Positions 10,823 through 20,857 of a stretch of 64,000 nucleotides of DNA are shown here, piece after piece (the stretch's first letter is position 1; every line of letters begins with the position of its first letter). The DNA is from Ophiobolus disseminans (Eukaryota > Ascomycota > Dothideomycetes > Pleosporales > Phaeosphaeriaceae), in assembly GCA_010093685.1 (NCBI GenBank), contig MU006234.1, forward strand, positions 983,668 through 1,047,667. The letters run 5' to 3'. The translations under genes were made by a program, and so were the position numbers. Below the pieces are notes generated by a model. It was not told the origin of the DNA. It was given only the letters and a program-made list of their open reading frames with translations, and did not search any database.

Positions 10823-12262
10823 TCAAGGATTACTCCTAGAAGTGTTGTCATACTGCGCCTGCCTCAAAGTTTCGGCTGCTATTGCGCTCCCTTGCTGATC
10901 GATAGGGAGAAGCGCAATCCTGATTTCCTCGCGCTCCCTACGATCATTTTCTTGCTGATCAGCGAAAGTGTTGGGTACTGAGATGCCGTTAGGAGCTGTG
11001 TCATTGTTTAGTTTTGTTCCGCGAAGTCTGTCTTCATGAGAGAAGGAGAGGCACTGACTTGATAGCAGTTGTCGTGTTCTGTTCCGTCCTAGTGTCTTTT
11101 TTACCCTCGACAACACGTCATCAAACGTACCAAGATGGCGTATGCGGTTCAGTGCACTTGGTCCCGTTGTATCCCAAGCTGGGAAAAGCAGGTGTTGACC
11201 ACTCGCGAAGATGTCGAGTTCTTCCAGGGGATCTTCCCCTATGATAAGATCGTGCCTTAGGTTCTCTAGCAGGTAGAACAAGACCTCGGGAATTCTTGTT
11301 AATTTGAGAGACCCCTCATACTTTCTGACTTCCAATCTCCCTCGAACAATGCCTGTGGTCATGGCAACGCTCCCGTCTGCAAACTCAACGACTTCCTTCC
11401 CCTCTTCAATACTGAAGCCTTTTTTCTGAGCAAATCTCCGGGTCATGAGGTTGATCTCAGACCCTGAATCCGGTATTGCGGGAACATACAACGTGTTCAG
11501 ATAGCAGAACAACTGGTTCCTTGGTCTGCCCACGGAATACACTTGAAGTGGTCGATGAGCCGGACGAGGGGTTTTGATCAGCCTGTGTCTATGCTTTGAC
11601 AGGGTCATTGTTTGTTCCAGGAATGCGAATCCCATGATCAGAGGGGAGGCCAACTTCATGAAAACATAGAAGATACAGGACATAGGAGCAACTGCTGGAT
11701 TCTCTTCAAGTCCAAAAGAGCACTCTACAACTATTGCTCCCACTGCTTCGATTATACTACCATTTGCGAGCATGAATTGTCTCTTCTGGAGAGCCGATGC
11801 ATCGATTTCGTAGCTGAGGGCTTGAGCCAGATCAAGAGAGATTATATTCTCCTCGGAGCCACTGTCCGCACAGGCGAGTATTGTGGCAGGACCAGTAGCA
11901 GCGTTCAATGTCAGAGGCAGCCCTGTCCGTGTCTTTACTCTTTCGAGGTTACTTTTATAAGCTATTCTCGAAGTAGCTGCTCGTTTGACAATCAACGGGG
12001 GGTGTGAAATTGATGGAGAGGGCGAGATAGGTCCAGAGAAGGTCGGCATAGTGCCTAACATTGGTGCTAGAGGCCCAGGTCGATCCTGCACAGCTCGCTC
12101 TACCTCCCGAGCGATGGTTGACAGAGGGAGCCCTGCCTGTGTCTTTGCTCTTTTGGGGCTGCGTTCATGAGCTATCGTGATAGGAGCTTCTCGCCTTGCA
12201 TGCAGTGGGAGGGGCGAAATAACTTGAGGGGGCGAGACCGTCCCAGGGGGGAATATCGACAT
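10823..12262 (-). CDS. Protein with two retropepsin-like aspartic protease domains
   Basis: A single open frame of 479 aa. Two segments carry the aspartic protease signature D-S-G followed by hydrophobic and polar strands: 'CADSGSEENIIS' around residue 130 and 'IPDSGSEINLMT' around residue 272. The second is followed by an 'LIIGEDPLEELD' segment that resembles the distal conserved strand of retropepsins (hydrophobic-hydrophobic-G-x-D). No reverse transcriptase, RNase H or integrase lies nearby, so this looks like a domesticated or free-standing retropepsin-like gene rather than an intact Ty3 element. The N-terminal 120 residues contain an internal duplication (see the repeat entry at 11919-12245). 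The C-terminus is polar. The true start is uncertain: coding-looking fragments at 12400-12624 and 12676-12913 on the same strand may be upstream exons. Proteolytic function is inferred from motif only. Confidence 0.7.
   Translation of the reverse strand: MSIFPPGTVSPPQVISPLPLHARREAPITIAHERSPKRAKTQAGLPLSTIAREVERAVQDRPGPLAPMLGTMPTFSGPISPSPSISHPPLIVKRAATSRIAYKSNLERVKTRTGLPLTLNAATGPATILACADSGSEENIISLDLAQALSYEIDASALQKRQFMLANGSIIEAVGAIVVECSFGLEENPAVAPMSCIFYVFMKLASPLIMGFAFLEQTMTLSKHRHRLIKTPRPAHRPLQVYSVGRPRNQLFCYLNTLYVPAIPDSGSEINLMTRRFAQKKGFSIEEGKEVVEFADGSVAMTTGIVRGRLEVRKYEGSLKLTRIPEVLFYLLENLRHDLIIGEDPLEELDIFASGQHLLFPAWDTTGPSALNRIRHLGTFDDVLSRVKKTLGRNRTRQLLSSQCLSFSHEDRLRGTKLNNDTAPNGISVPNTFADQQENDRREREEIRIALLPIDQQGSAIAAETLRQAQYDNTSRSNP
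11919..12245 (-). repeat. Internal duplication, about 210-bp period, inside the retropepsin-like gene
   Basis: Two diverged copies, about 11919-12030 and 12131-12245, share strings such as CCCTGYCYGTGTCTTT and flanking GGCGAGA blocks. They encode the paired peptides around 'AKTQAGLPL' and 'VKTRTGLPL'. The copies differ at many third positions, suggesting an old duplication kept in frame. Confidence 0.65.
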
Positions 12263-13172
12263 GGCGCTCGGAAACGGTTGCGATGACCTTCTATCTTCGG
12301 ATGGTTGTCCGAACCAGATACAATGCGCGCATGCTCTTTTTTCTGTGCAATGTGGTCTCTTGTCGTCTTCCTCAAGTAGGTCATAGAGATCAGGACTACC
12401 TAGATCGAGGTCAGCGCTCCATCTACCTGGCTATTTACCACAATCATACAAGCACTTGCGACGGAGCGACCCGCATTTCTCTTCCCATGGAAAGATACAT
12501 AATGGCTTGATCGGAGGTTTTGTGTTGCATCGGGCCCATTGGGCGTGCCTTGGGGTGAAATGCTTTCAGATAATCTAGTCGGATGAAGAGCGTCGGTTGA
12601 TCTGACATCTATGTCGGCATTCATGGCGGATGTGGAAGGTTCCCATAGAGGAGCAAAGAAGAAAATGCATGGGTATTAGGGGTCCGACATCGACTCCAAC
12701 CCTGGTGACCTGTGATATACTGGAAACGCAGGTTTTGTGATAATTTGATCGTGTATGTGGCCTCGAGAGAATGAATTGTCCTTTGGAAAAGACGGTTTGC
12801 TGCGTCTGCGGAACACGTTTGACGGGGGCTGAGGTTTTCTGCAAGCCACCTTCTGGGTGCTCACCGGTTTTGAGACGCCGAAATTTGCTCAACAAATCAG
12901 ACAAGTTTCTCAATCCTCACCGGTTCGGTGGCTTGCCACCTCATCCTCAACATCCTGCTTTCTTTGCTTTTTGAATAGCACTCGCTACCTGCTCAGATTG
13001 CAGAGGTGATTCAGAGATGTACCTAGGTAAGAATACCAGCCCCCCTCTTCCAGTTAAACAAATGCAGACATGTAATGCCAAGGCTTCGTCGCAGTTACCT
13101 TTTCATTGGCGTAAAGCCTAGCACAGACTGCTTGTACGAATGGAGGGTCGAAATAGCATCCCTTGAGCTTAT
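12263..13172. other. Divergent region; possible upstream exons of the retropepsin-like gene
   Basis: On the minus strand, frames at 12676-12913 (beginning MRNLSDLLSKFRRLKTGEH) and 12400-12624 look more like coding sequence than chance and could be 5' exons of the gene ending at 10823. I could not fix splice sites that join all parts in phase, so they are not called as a CDS. Confidence 0.35.
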
Positions 13173-14220
13173 TTGCACCTCATGGCGATATCGAAAATGG
13201 TCGCCCTACCTGGAGCCATGGCAAGAAGATCGGACATGGAATCTAAACGGCAGCATCTTTCGGGATTTCCATCTCTTGCAGCTTTTATTAGTAGCGACAA
13301 GGATCGCACAACCCTCATCTTCAAACGATTCGACGAGCTCGCAGCGCGCAACATCTTATACCTACAAAGCGAACTGGCTGAACTGCAATGGAAGCAGCAA
13401 GCGTTCGATGAGGAGGACCTGAAGGCAGACATGGCGACAAAACAATGTGCTCGAAACTACATCAATTTTGAGCGTGCAGCCACTCAACAATCGAACGCGA
13501 AACAGAAGGAAAGAAAAGAATTAGTAAAAGAAATCCGCCGCACGCTGAAGGAGTATCGGAAGGCATTGCTATTTGAGAGCACGTTAGCATCGCTCCCGCC
13601 GCCTTCAAAGAGAGTCTTGCGTGCTTTTCGCACCGAGTTTCTCAATGAATCACTAGGCTCAGGAAGCTTTCCAACATTAGGAGGCCATAGCACCGGCCTG
13701 TACGACGATATTGATGATCTTGTAGCTCTGCGAATGCCGGAAAGTCAAGACCGGCTAACCACCTTTGTGCAAGAGCATTTAGGTGTTTTGTTCCCGGTAA
13801 GTAAATGGCAAGGGAACGAGCTGGAGCCGACACTGAGACGAAGAATATAGGACCGTGGTCGACACAGACATGGGATTGCGTATGCCTCGGACCATGCTAT
13901 GAGCACTTTTGTGGCATGTTTCAGTACTCTTCTAGCCGCTCTTCTGCTTATAGGCGCAATCGTTGTTCTTTACAGAACTCAGTCGGCGAGCTGGAGACTA
14001 GGCTGGATAGGAACTTTCACGAGTCTTTTCGCAGGGAGTGTTGGATTACTTACCAACGCTCGCCGAGCAGAGTTGTTTGGAGCAACCGCTGCGTAAGCTA
14101 CAATACGGCCTTGATGTAGAGACAAAAGACGCTAACATACCAATCTCAAGCTACGCAGCCGTGCTTGTTGTCTTCGTGAGCGGAAACCTAGGAGATTCGC
14201 CTACCTCCACGCCGGGCTAG
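13173..14220 (+). CDS. DUF6594-type membrane protein
   Basis: Three exons (13173-13796, 13851-14092, 14151-14220) encode about 311 aa. The introns are 54 and 58 bp with GTAAGT/GTAAGC donors, and phases 0 and 2 are kept. The N-terminal part has the phrases 'GFPSLAAFISSD', 'FKRFDELAARNILYLQSELAEL' and a long Lys/Glu-rich helix, typical of DUF6594 proteins of filamentous ascomycetes. The C-terminal exons give two or three hydrophobic helices (near 'STFVACFSTLLAALLLIG', 'WIGTFTSLFAGSVGLL' and 'YAAVLVVFVSG'), so the protein is probably membrane-anchored. The family has no established biochemical role; some members have been noted near heterokaryon-incompatibility or secondary metabolism loci, which is not evident here. 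Alternative starts exist at 13182 and 13236. Confidence 0.8.
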
Positions 14221-15055
14221 CTATGAAGCAACGTCAGGATCTCAAGCGCTTGAAGGCCGCAGCCTAGCAGAAAATCACGAGGACAGTGATCGGTCGCCTG
14301 TTGGGGATCTGTATTACCCGCTACCACCGCCGTGTCCAAGGCGACCTATTCCATCCTGAGATTATCCCGCCTCTTCGTATTCCTCCTCCACAAGCCGAAA
14401 GTAAACATGTGCCTGAGGTTCGGTACATGGACATCGGTCGGGACGGGCCTGAGATGCACGGGTACATCGTTGGGTTGGGCACCGTTTTTGGTTGACGAAG
14501 ACACCACCGGTAGGCTGCGGAGCTCGAGAATGACGTAGCGCTGTATAGTTTTGTCGCGTAGTTCACAATTCAAGACAGGTGCGCCGAAGTGCCCGTGGGT
14601 GCAGATCGCATTGTATGTAACGCTGGGTTACCGCTGTTGGACTTCGAGCCTCGTTTCGCGGCGTGCGATTGGTGTTGCCGCTGTTGGTTCAGACATTCAG
14701 AATCTCTTTTGGTTGTCTTAACATAAGCACAATTCGCCATGAATGTCCCAGCGCGTAATTGGCGATGTGAGTCTTGTGCCGTTGTGATGAAACTTGACTA
14801 TTTTAGCTGGATGAAGCTTAGCATAGAACGCTGGAAGAACACGGAAAGAACACGCTACGGTAGCAGAGGGGTCACATGTGCGCACAGGCCTCCCGCCAAC
14901 CCACAAATTCCGCCGCCCGAAACATTTTTTGTTCTTTTTCTTCTTGGGAAACTCGACATTTCCCCGGCCAACGTTGTCATACAACCGCGGTCTGTTTCTT
15001 TAAGTCACCCTACAACTACTTCTCTGTTCCTCGGGAAGCTCAACTTTCTTTCGTC
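14221..15055. other. IMP dehydrogenase upstream region
   Basis: No convincing gene. A pyrimidine-rich run around 14924-14948 (T and CT blocks) and further CT-rich stretches up to the ATG at 15056 look like a typical constitutive fungal core promoter. Confidence 0.45.
14924..15055 (+). promoter_or_regulatory. Pyrimidine-rich core promoter / 5' UTR of IMP dehydrogenase
   Basis: T-rich and CT-rich tracts lie 110-130 bp upstream of the ATG, followed by short CTCAACTTTCTTTCGTC-type pyrimidine sequence next to the start. Such CT blocks mark highly expressed housekeeping genes in filamentous fungi. No TATA box is obvious. Confidence 0.35.
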
Positions 15056-17005
15056 ATGCCTATTTCCAACGGAGACGCCATGACCGACACCTCAGTCAAT
15101 GCCCTGGACTACACCAAGGCTCTCGAGATACTCGAGAAAGAGTACCCGGAGCGCGATGGTATCGATGTCAAGACGCTCATTGACTCGAAGAAGAACGGTG
15201 GCCTGACTTACAATGACTTCCTCATGCTTCCTGGCTACATTGGTGCGTAGTCTCGAGTAGTGATTACTCGGAAATTCCCAACGGCACACCTGTTGTACGA
15301 GTCCTGAGCGACTTGACTTACTGTCGCGAACAACCTCAGAGCATCGCAATCATGCAGTAGGCCTAACAGTGCTATGTAGGCTTCCCTGCCATCGATGTCA
15401 CCCTCGACACCCCCATCACGAAGCGCATCACCCTCAAGACGCCCTTTGTCTCGTCGCCCATGGACACCGTCACCGAACACAACATGGCTATCCACATTGC
15501 GCTCCTCGGCGGGCTTGGTGTGATTCACCACAATTGTTCGCAGGATGATCAGGCCGAGATGGTGCGCAAGGTCAAGCGATTCGAGAACGGCTTTATCCTC
15601 GATCCCATTGTCATCTCTCCAACAACGACTGTCGCAGAGGCAAGGGCTCTCAAGGAGAGATGGGGGTTCGGTGGTTTCCCGGTCACAGGTGAGCAGCTGC
15701 CCATTTCTTCTGCCCTCTTTTTATGATGATCAACCTTACTTATAACTTTCGTTCATCCGCAACGATTCCGTCGTGCTGTGGAGAAATGTATTTTCCTGAT
15801 ACGAACATTCTATGTACTTGTCTGCAATTGCGAGATGAGCAATCCGCTGACATTGTCTCGCAGAAAACGGCACTCTTCGCTCGAAGCTGATTGGTATCAT
15901 CACTCCTCGGGACATTCAGTTCCACGAGAAGCTAGATGACCCAGTCACCGCCGTCATGTCTACAGATCTCATTACCGCGCGCCACGGCATCGAACTAAAG
16001 GAGGCCAACGGCTTTCTCCACAAGTCGAAGAAGGGAAAGCTCCCCATCGTGGACGAGAACTTCAACTTGATCGCGCTCCTGTCCCGTTCCGATCTGATGA
16101 AGAACCTTAACTACCCGCTCGCTTCCAAGCTCCCACACTCGAAGCAGCTCATTGCTGCCGCTGCCATTGGCACCCGACCCGAAGATAAGAACCGCCTGCA
16201 GAAGCTTGTGGACGCCGGTCTCGATATTGTCATCCTTGACAGTAGCCAGGGCAACAGCATGTATCAGGTCGACATGATCAAGTACATCAAAGAGAAGTAC
16301 CCCGAGCTTGACGTGATTGGCGGAAACGTCGTCACCCGAGACCAGGCTGCCGCTCTCATTGCTGCTGGTGCTGATGGTCTCCGGATTGGCATGGGTAGTG
16401 GAAGTGCTTGCATTACACAGGAGGTTATGGCTGTCGGAAGGCCCCAGGCTACTTCAGTCTACAACGTCACATCATTTGCTAAACGCTTCGGCGTACCCTG
16501 CATTGCCGATGGTGGCATCCAGAATGTAGGCCACATTGTCAAGGGTCTTGCTATGGGCGCCTCGGCCGTCATGATGGGCGGTCTTCTCGCAGGTACCACC
16601 GAATCTCCCGGAGAGTACTTTGTCAGCCGTGATGGTCAGCTCGTCAAGGCATACCGTGGTATGGGCAGTATCGCTGCGATGGAAGACAAGAAGGCTGGAG
16701 GTGGTGGCAAGGATGCCAAAGCTAGCAACGCCGGTACTGCGCGCTACTTCTCTGAAGGCGACCGCGTCCTTGTTGCACAGGGTGTTTCGGGCTCAGTCCA
16801 AGACCGTGGCTCGATCACCAAGTTCGTGCCATACCTTATGGCTGGTGTCCAGCATTCGTTGCAGGACATTGGCATCAAGAGTCTGACTGAGCTGCGCGAG
16901 GGTGTCGCCAATGGCACCGTCAGGTTTGAGCTGCGAACAGCTAGCGCGCAGGCTGAAGGCGGTGTCCACGGCCTCCACAGCTTCGACAAGAAGCTTTACT
17001 CGTAG
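15056..17005 (+). CDS. Inosine-5'-monophosphate dehydrogenase
   Basis: Exons 15056-15242, 15380-15688 and 15864-17005 encode about 545 aa, the usual eukaryotic IMPDH length. The enzyme oxidises IMP to XMP with NAD+, the committed step to GMP, in the cytosol. Visible features: N-terminal 'LTYNDFLMLPGYIG' followed after the splice by 'FPAIDVTLDTPIT'; the (beta/alpha)8 barrel; a CBS-pair (Bateman) insertion covering roughly 'ILDPIVIS' to 'LIALLSRSDL'; 'ILDSSQGNS'; the catalytic loop GSGSACITQE with its active-site Cys; 'DGGIQNVGHIVKGLAMGASAVMMGG'; the finger/flap region with 'YRGMGSIAAM'; and the C-terminal K+ region. Introns are 137 and 175 bp and all joins are in phase. It is the known target of mycophenolic acid. 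The next gene lies 341 bp downstream on the same strand. Confidence 0.97.
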
Positions 17006-17346
17006 GCGATGATCATGATCAGTTGGCGATGCATTGAGAATGGCGTTGGTTGGTTGGTATGCTTCATTTACATCACGGCTTAGGCATATGAAAATGATTT
17101 GATGGGTTACGTTACGGAGAACGGAGGACAGATAGGCACAAAAGTAATGATACCACGATCTTGAATCTTTTATATCGTCCCATGCCAAGTCGTTGCGGTC
17201 ACGGAAGTGATGTCTTTAGCCGACTCTTCTCGGCGATGTCCCTGGGCGCGAACGTCCTTCAACCTCGGCACCGCCCCGCGCTCGGAACTCTTCACCAAAC
17301 ACGATGACGCACCAACGCCCACTGACACGTCCTACCGTGTCTGATC
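17006..17346. other. Short intergenic region
   Basis: Contains the IMPDH 3' UTR and the promoter of the Nudix gene. No separate feature seen. Confidence 0.5.
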
Positions 17347-18738
17347 ATGCCGAGGCCGAACTCTTGTGTCTACCTCCGCCAGATTGAAAGTTTTCTTGCG
17401 GCTTCACGTGTCTCTCGATCATCGTGGGACCGCTTTCCACGTCGGCCTTACACCACTTCACGCGTTGGACGACCAGTTCAAGCGACTGCAGTAAGTAGCT
17501 TCACGACTACTGGTACCATCATAGCCACGGTACAGAAGCGAAGCATGTCGACACCTGCGGATCATCGGCCTTCCAAGGAGGCAGCAAAGTCTCCCGCGGT
17601 ACCGCGACCAAGCGCAAGGTATGCGACTCAATTCCATCCACCCATGAAGCTTCTCCAATTTAGTGACCACATACTTACTCATATTAGTGTTCTACTCATA
17701 TCACCAACTAACCAGATCCTACTCCTCCATCGCGTCTCCAAAGCCTCAAGCTTCGCATCTGCACACGTCTTCCCCGGTGGCGCCCTCAGTAAAACCCACG
17801 ACGGCATCATACCCGACGTCAACGACCCAGCCAGACACCAAGATGGCCCTGCATACCGCATGGCAGCCGTGCGTGAAACCTTCGAAGAATGCGGCATCCT
17901 GCTAGCCAAGAACAAGAAGACGGGCAAACTATTCACCGAAGTCAGCGACAAGGACAGAGAAGAAGGCCGCAAAGCCATCCATTCCGGAAAAGTCAAGTTT
18001 GCAGACCTACTGGAACAATGGGGCGCAACACCAGACACCGAATCCCTAATCCCCTTCACACGCTGGATTACACCCCCAAATGTCCCAAAGCGCTTCTCAA
18101 CGCAGATGTACATCTACTTCCTCCCGCTGGGCTCCGCCTCGCCGACCAGGAAATCCGCACCGGGAGGCTCGCCAGGCATTGAAGCGGAAGAAGACGAATT
18201 AATGATCCCCAAACCCACACACGACGGCGGCATCGAACACACCGCCGCGCGCTTCCTCCCACCACATAAATGGATCGATCTCGCGCGCCAAAACCGCATC
18301 ATCCTATTCCCACCGCAATTCTTCCTCACACTCCTGCTCGCACCGTATCTAAGCGCAAACGTAACTTCGCCATCGTCGCCCGTCCCAACCCACTCCGAAC
18401 TGCAACTCGAGCGCGAAAAAGTGCTGGATTTCCTAAGCAAACCCCGCACGTACGACGGCCAAGTGGAAGTCTCGTTCGCAAAAGCATGTATATCGCCCAT
18501 CGTGCTGGGTAAAGGACAGTACGGAGATAAAAGCCAAGATGGCGTCGGCGGCGTGGATAAGCATACTGCGGTGCTGGTGCTGGATGGGCCGGGGAAAGAG
18601 GTTGAAGAGCAGGGGCAGGGTAGGAGGGGGATCAGGGAGTGGGTGGTTACAACGAAATTTAGGAAGGAGGGGCCGCGGGATGTTGATGTAAGGCGGCGGG
18701 AAGAGGTGCTTGGGACGGGTGGGAGGGGGAAATTGTAA
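17347..18738 (+). CDS. NUDT19-like Nudix hydrolase, possibly mitochondrial or peroxisomal
   Basis: The open frame runs 463 codons, but two introns that are multiples of three are likely inside it: 17491-17535 (45 bp, GTAAGT...ACAG) and 17619-17687 (69 bp, GTATGC...CTTACTCATATTAG). Removing them gives about 425 aa and the natural join 'PRPSA-SVLLISPTNQILLLHRV'. The Nudix box is split by an insertion, as in NUDT19-type acyl-CoA diphosphatases: 'HVFPGGALS...' is followed about 35 residues later by 'RETFEECGILL', holding the REx2EExG metal-binding core. The N-terminus is Arg/Ser-rich with few acids, compatible with a mitochondrial presequence. A likely role is hydrolysis of CoA esters or nucleoside diphosphate derivatives; the substrate is inferred only. 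Confidence 0.85.
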   Translation: MPRPNSCVYLRQIESFLAASRVSRSSWDRFPRRPYTTSRVGRPVQATAVSSFTTTGTIIATVQKRSMSTPADHRPSKEAAKSPAVPRPSARYATQFHPPMKLLQFSDHILTHISVLLISPTNQILLLHRVSKASSFASAHVFPGGALSKTHDGIIPDVNDPARHQDGPAYRMAAVRETFEECGILLAKNKKTGKLFTEVSDKDREEGRKAIHSGKVKFADLLEQWGATPDTESLIPFTRWITPPNVPKRFSTQMYIYFLPLGSASPTRKSAPGGSPGIEAEEDELMIPKPTHDGGIEHTAARFLPPHKWIDLARQNRIILFPPQFFLTLLLAPYLSANVTSPSSPVPTHSELQLEREKVLDFLSKPRTYDGQVEVSFAKACISPIVLGKGQYGDKSQDGVGGVDKHTAVLVLDGPGKEVEEQGQGRRGIREWVVTTKFRKEGPRDVDVRRREEVLGTGGRGKL

Positions 18739-19314
18739 GGGATGGGGGTGGGGTGAGAGATACTAAGAGAGGGGAGAGGGTTGCTGGGAGTTGAATTCAA
18801 GTCCACGCTTGAATATCCTCATAAGCTCCTTTTCTCTCTCTTCCCTTACTACCTGATCCCAACGAGCCATCACTCATAACAACGTGCTGCTTTCCAGACA
18901 GCAAGTTTGATTCAATGGTCTACAATGCGGAGCTTAACATGGGCTATTTGTGCTAATTGGCCATGGCAACAAGCTACACAAGGACAGAAACTACTTTCGC
19001 CGTGCCTTCTTTGGCAACATAATGAAGCCTGGCGCTGATATATTTTCGTTCCATGAGTTGGCGATATCGTAACACAAGTTAGTAACGCAGTCGTATTCTT
19101 AACAGCAACCATGAACGTCAAGCAATAGTGGATGAATTGAGATACCCGTGAGCAAGAAGGTTTAACGTCGATGTTGTGGTAGCACAAGATTCGACACGCG
19201 CCTCCCCATGCCTTGCTCCAGTTGCAAGAGACTGCATTCCAACACCTTCTCCGCTGTCCTCGCGCCTCACCTCACTCACATTCAGCTATCGCCAACTCCC
19301 CCACACGCCCCAAG
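18739..19314. other. Intergenic, nothing recognised
   Basis: Short frames only. A further in-frame ATG at 19213 lies upstream of the RNase III-like start. Confidence 0.45.
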
Positions 19315-19876
19315 ATGCTGAACGTCGAAAAGACAGCTCAACTAGTCGAGAACGTAACGGGCTACGTCTTCAAAGACAAAATGCTCGCCATCGAAGCCGT
19401 CCAAATGGCCGCTCCTCGCACCGCAGTCTTCTACAACGGCTGCGCTGGCGTCGACAATAACAAACGCCTGTCCATACTCGGAAACGCCATTCTGTCGAAG
19501 GTCTTGTGTGCGGCGTGGTTTCAGGCGAGGGATCCCACAGGTAAGTTGGACGTCTGCTTTGCTGCTGCGCAGTTTTAACGACAGCGTAGGTCACACACAC
19601 TCCGCCGCTCGTTGGACAGCCATACGCAACGACCTCATCAGCGCCGAAGGCCTATCCCAGCGCGGATACAAAGTCGGCATCGATAAGTGCATCTATGTGG
19701 CGGGTGGTATGCACCGCAAGTCGCCTAAGATGGTTGGTTCGACGCTTGAGGCTGTAGTTGGAGCTATTTTCCTGTATGGGGGTGATGCTGCGGTTGGAAG
19801 AGTCATTGAGCATTTTGGATTTCTGGAGCATGGATTTTTGGGGATGGGGTCTGAGGATGAGGATAGTGGTACCTAG
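19315..19876 (+). CDS. Small RNase III-domain protein, catalytically degenerate
   Basis: Two exons, 19315-19540 and 19590-19876 (49-bp intron, GTAAGT...GTAG), encode about 170 aa; starting at the in-frame ATG at 19213 would add 34 residues. The fold signature is visible as 'NNKRLSILGNAILSKVLC' and 'MVGSTLEAVVGAIFLYGG', matching the two helices of the RNase III domain. However, the usual signature ERLEFLGD is here KRLSILGN: the metal-binding Glu and Asp positions are Ser and Asn. The second site keeps only the Glu of 'LEA'. No dsRNA-binding domain is present. It is probably a structural or RNA-binding relative, comparable to the RNase III-like proteins of the mitochondrial ribosome (mL57/mL44 type), rather than a nuclease. 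That assignment is inference. Confidence 0.75.
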
Positions 19877-20857
19877 ACAAGTACCAGTACTGGGTTTTAC
19901 ACTTTGTGGGCGAATGTGCAAGTGCTTGATTGTGTTCATAGACACTACCTGGCCGGTTCGACTTGGGTGCTTTGATTTGAGCTCGCCTAGCGTATCATCT
20001 GCGCCGCGTCCTCTATTTTTGAAAATTGGCCGAGACGTATCAAGGAGAGGTTGGTGCGGCGGGCTTTCTTTTCCGTCGCGAGCTCGAGGTGACGACTAGT
20101 ATTATATCCGCTTGGACTACCGATCGTATACATGCGACGCAAACGGATAGCGAGTAGGAGCACTACCGGCGGAATAAGTGCATGGCGCTGACGGGTTTCT
20201 CACAGAATGTGGGAACGGAGGTGTATGTCTAGTTGATAATCGTTCGCTCATCTAATGGGTCTTCCCCAGTCTATACTGAACTCGGGACGTTCAGTGGTTC
20301 CGATAATTACTCTGAGATGGTGGTTCGTCATTTCTTGTAGATGCACTGCTTGTTTTTGCGACACGGTTCGGAGTACCTACCGGTATTCTCTGGCGGCCGA
20401 GAGCTCCGAATCCACACACATTCTGACCTTGACATCTGAGTATTTAATTTGCGAGTCGATAAATGAAGAGATTTTCCTGTATCTCGTAGAGGGTAAGTTG
20501 GAAAGGACTTCGGGAGTGTCAGACAACAAAAAGGCCGACTGTCTCGCTGTTGTAGCTTGAAGGTTGATATAGTGGATATCTGACAGGGAGGTGTCTTTAG
20601 AGCTACATGCTTGCTAGCGCATGTACCCCGCGTTCTGCAACAACAACTTGCAGGTGCAGTGCCTCAATCAACGTACGTCTTGCCAATATTGATCTGGTAG
20701 CTGAAGAATTGCGTGTAGTACCTAGTGCCGAAGTTGCGGCAGTCTCCATCATTTCGACTCATCTAGACCCACAGTGCTCCAAAACCTTTTAGATAAGCCA
20801 TCCATCCCAAAGACGTCGCCTGAAATCCATCTGGCCAGTATCTCGTTAGCGGTACCC
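19877..20857. other. Intergenic, nothing recognised
   Basis: No frame with family features. An in-frame ATG at 20774 precedes the chosen start of the next gene. Confidence 0.45.

Noticed and set aside
10823..12262. Intact LTR retrotransposon
   Set aside because: Retropepsin motifs are present but there is no reverse transcriptase, integrase, RNase H or long terminal repeat in the surrounding sequence.
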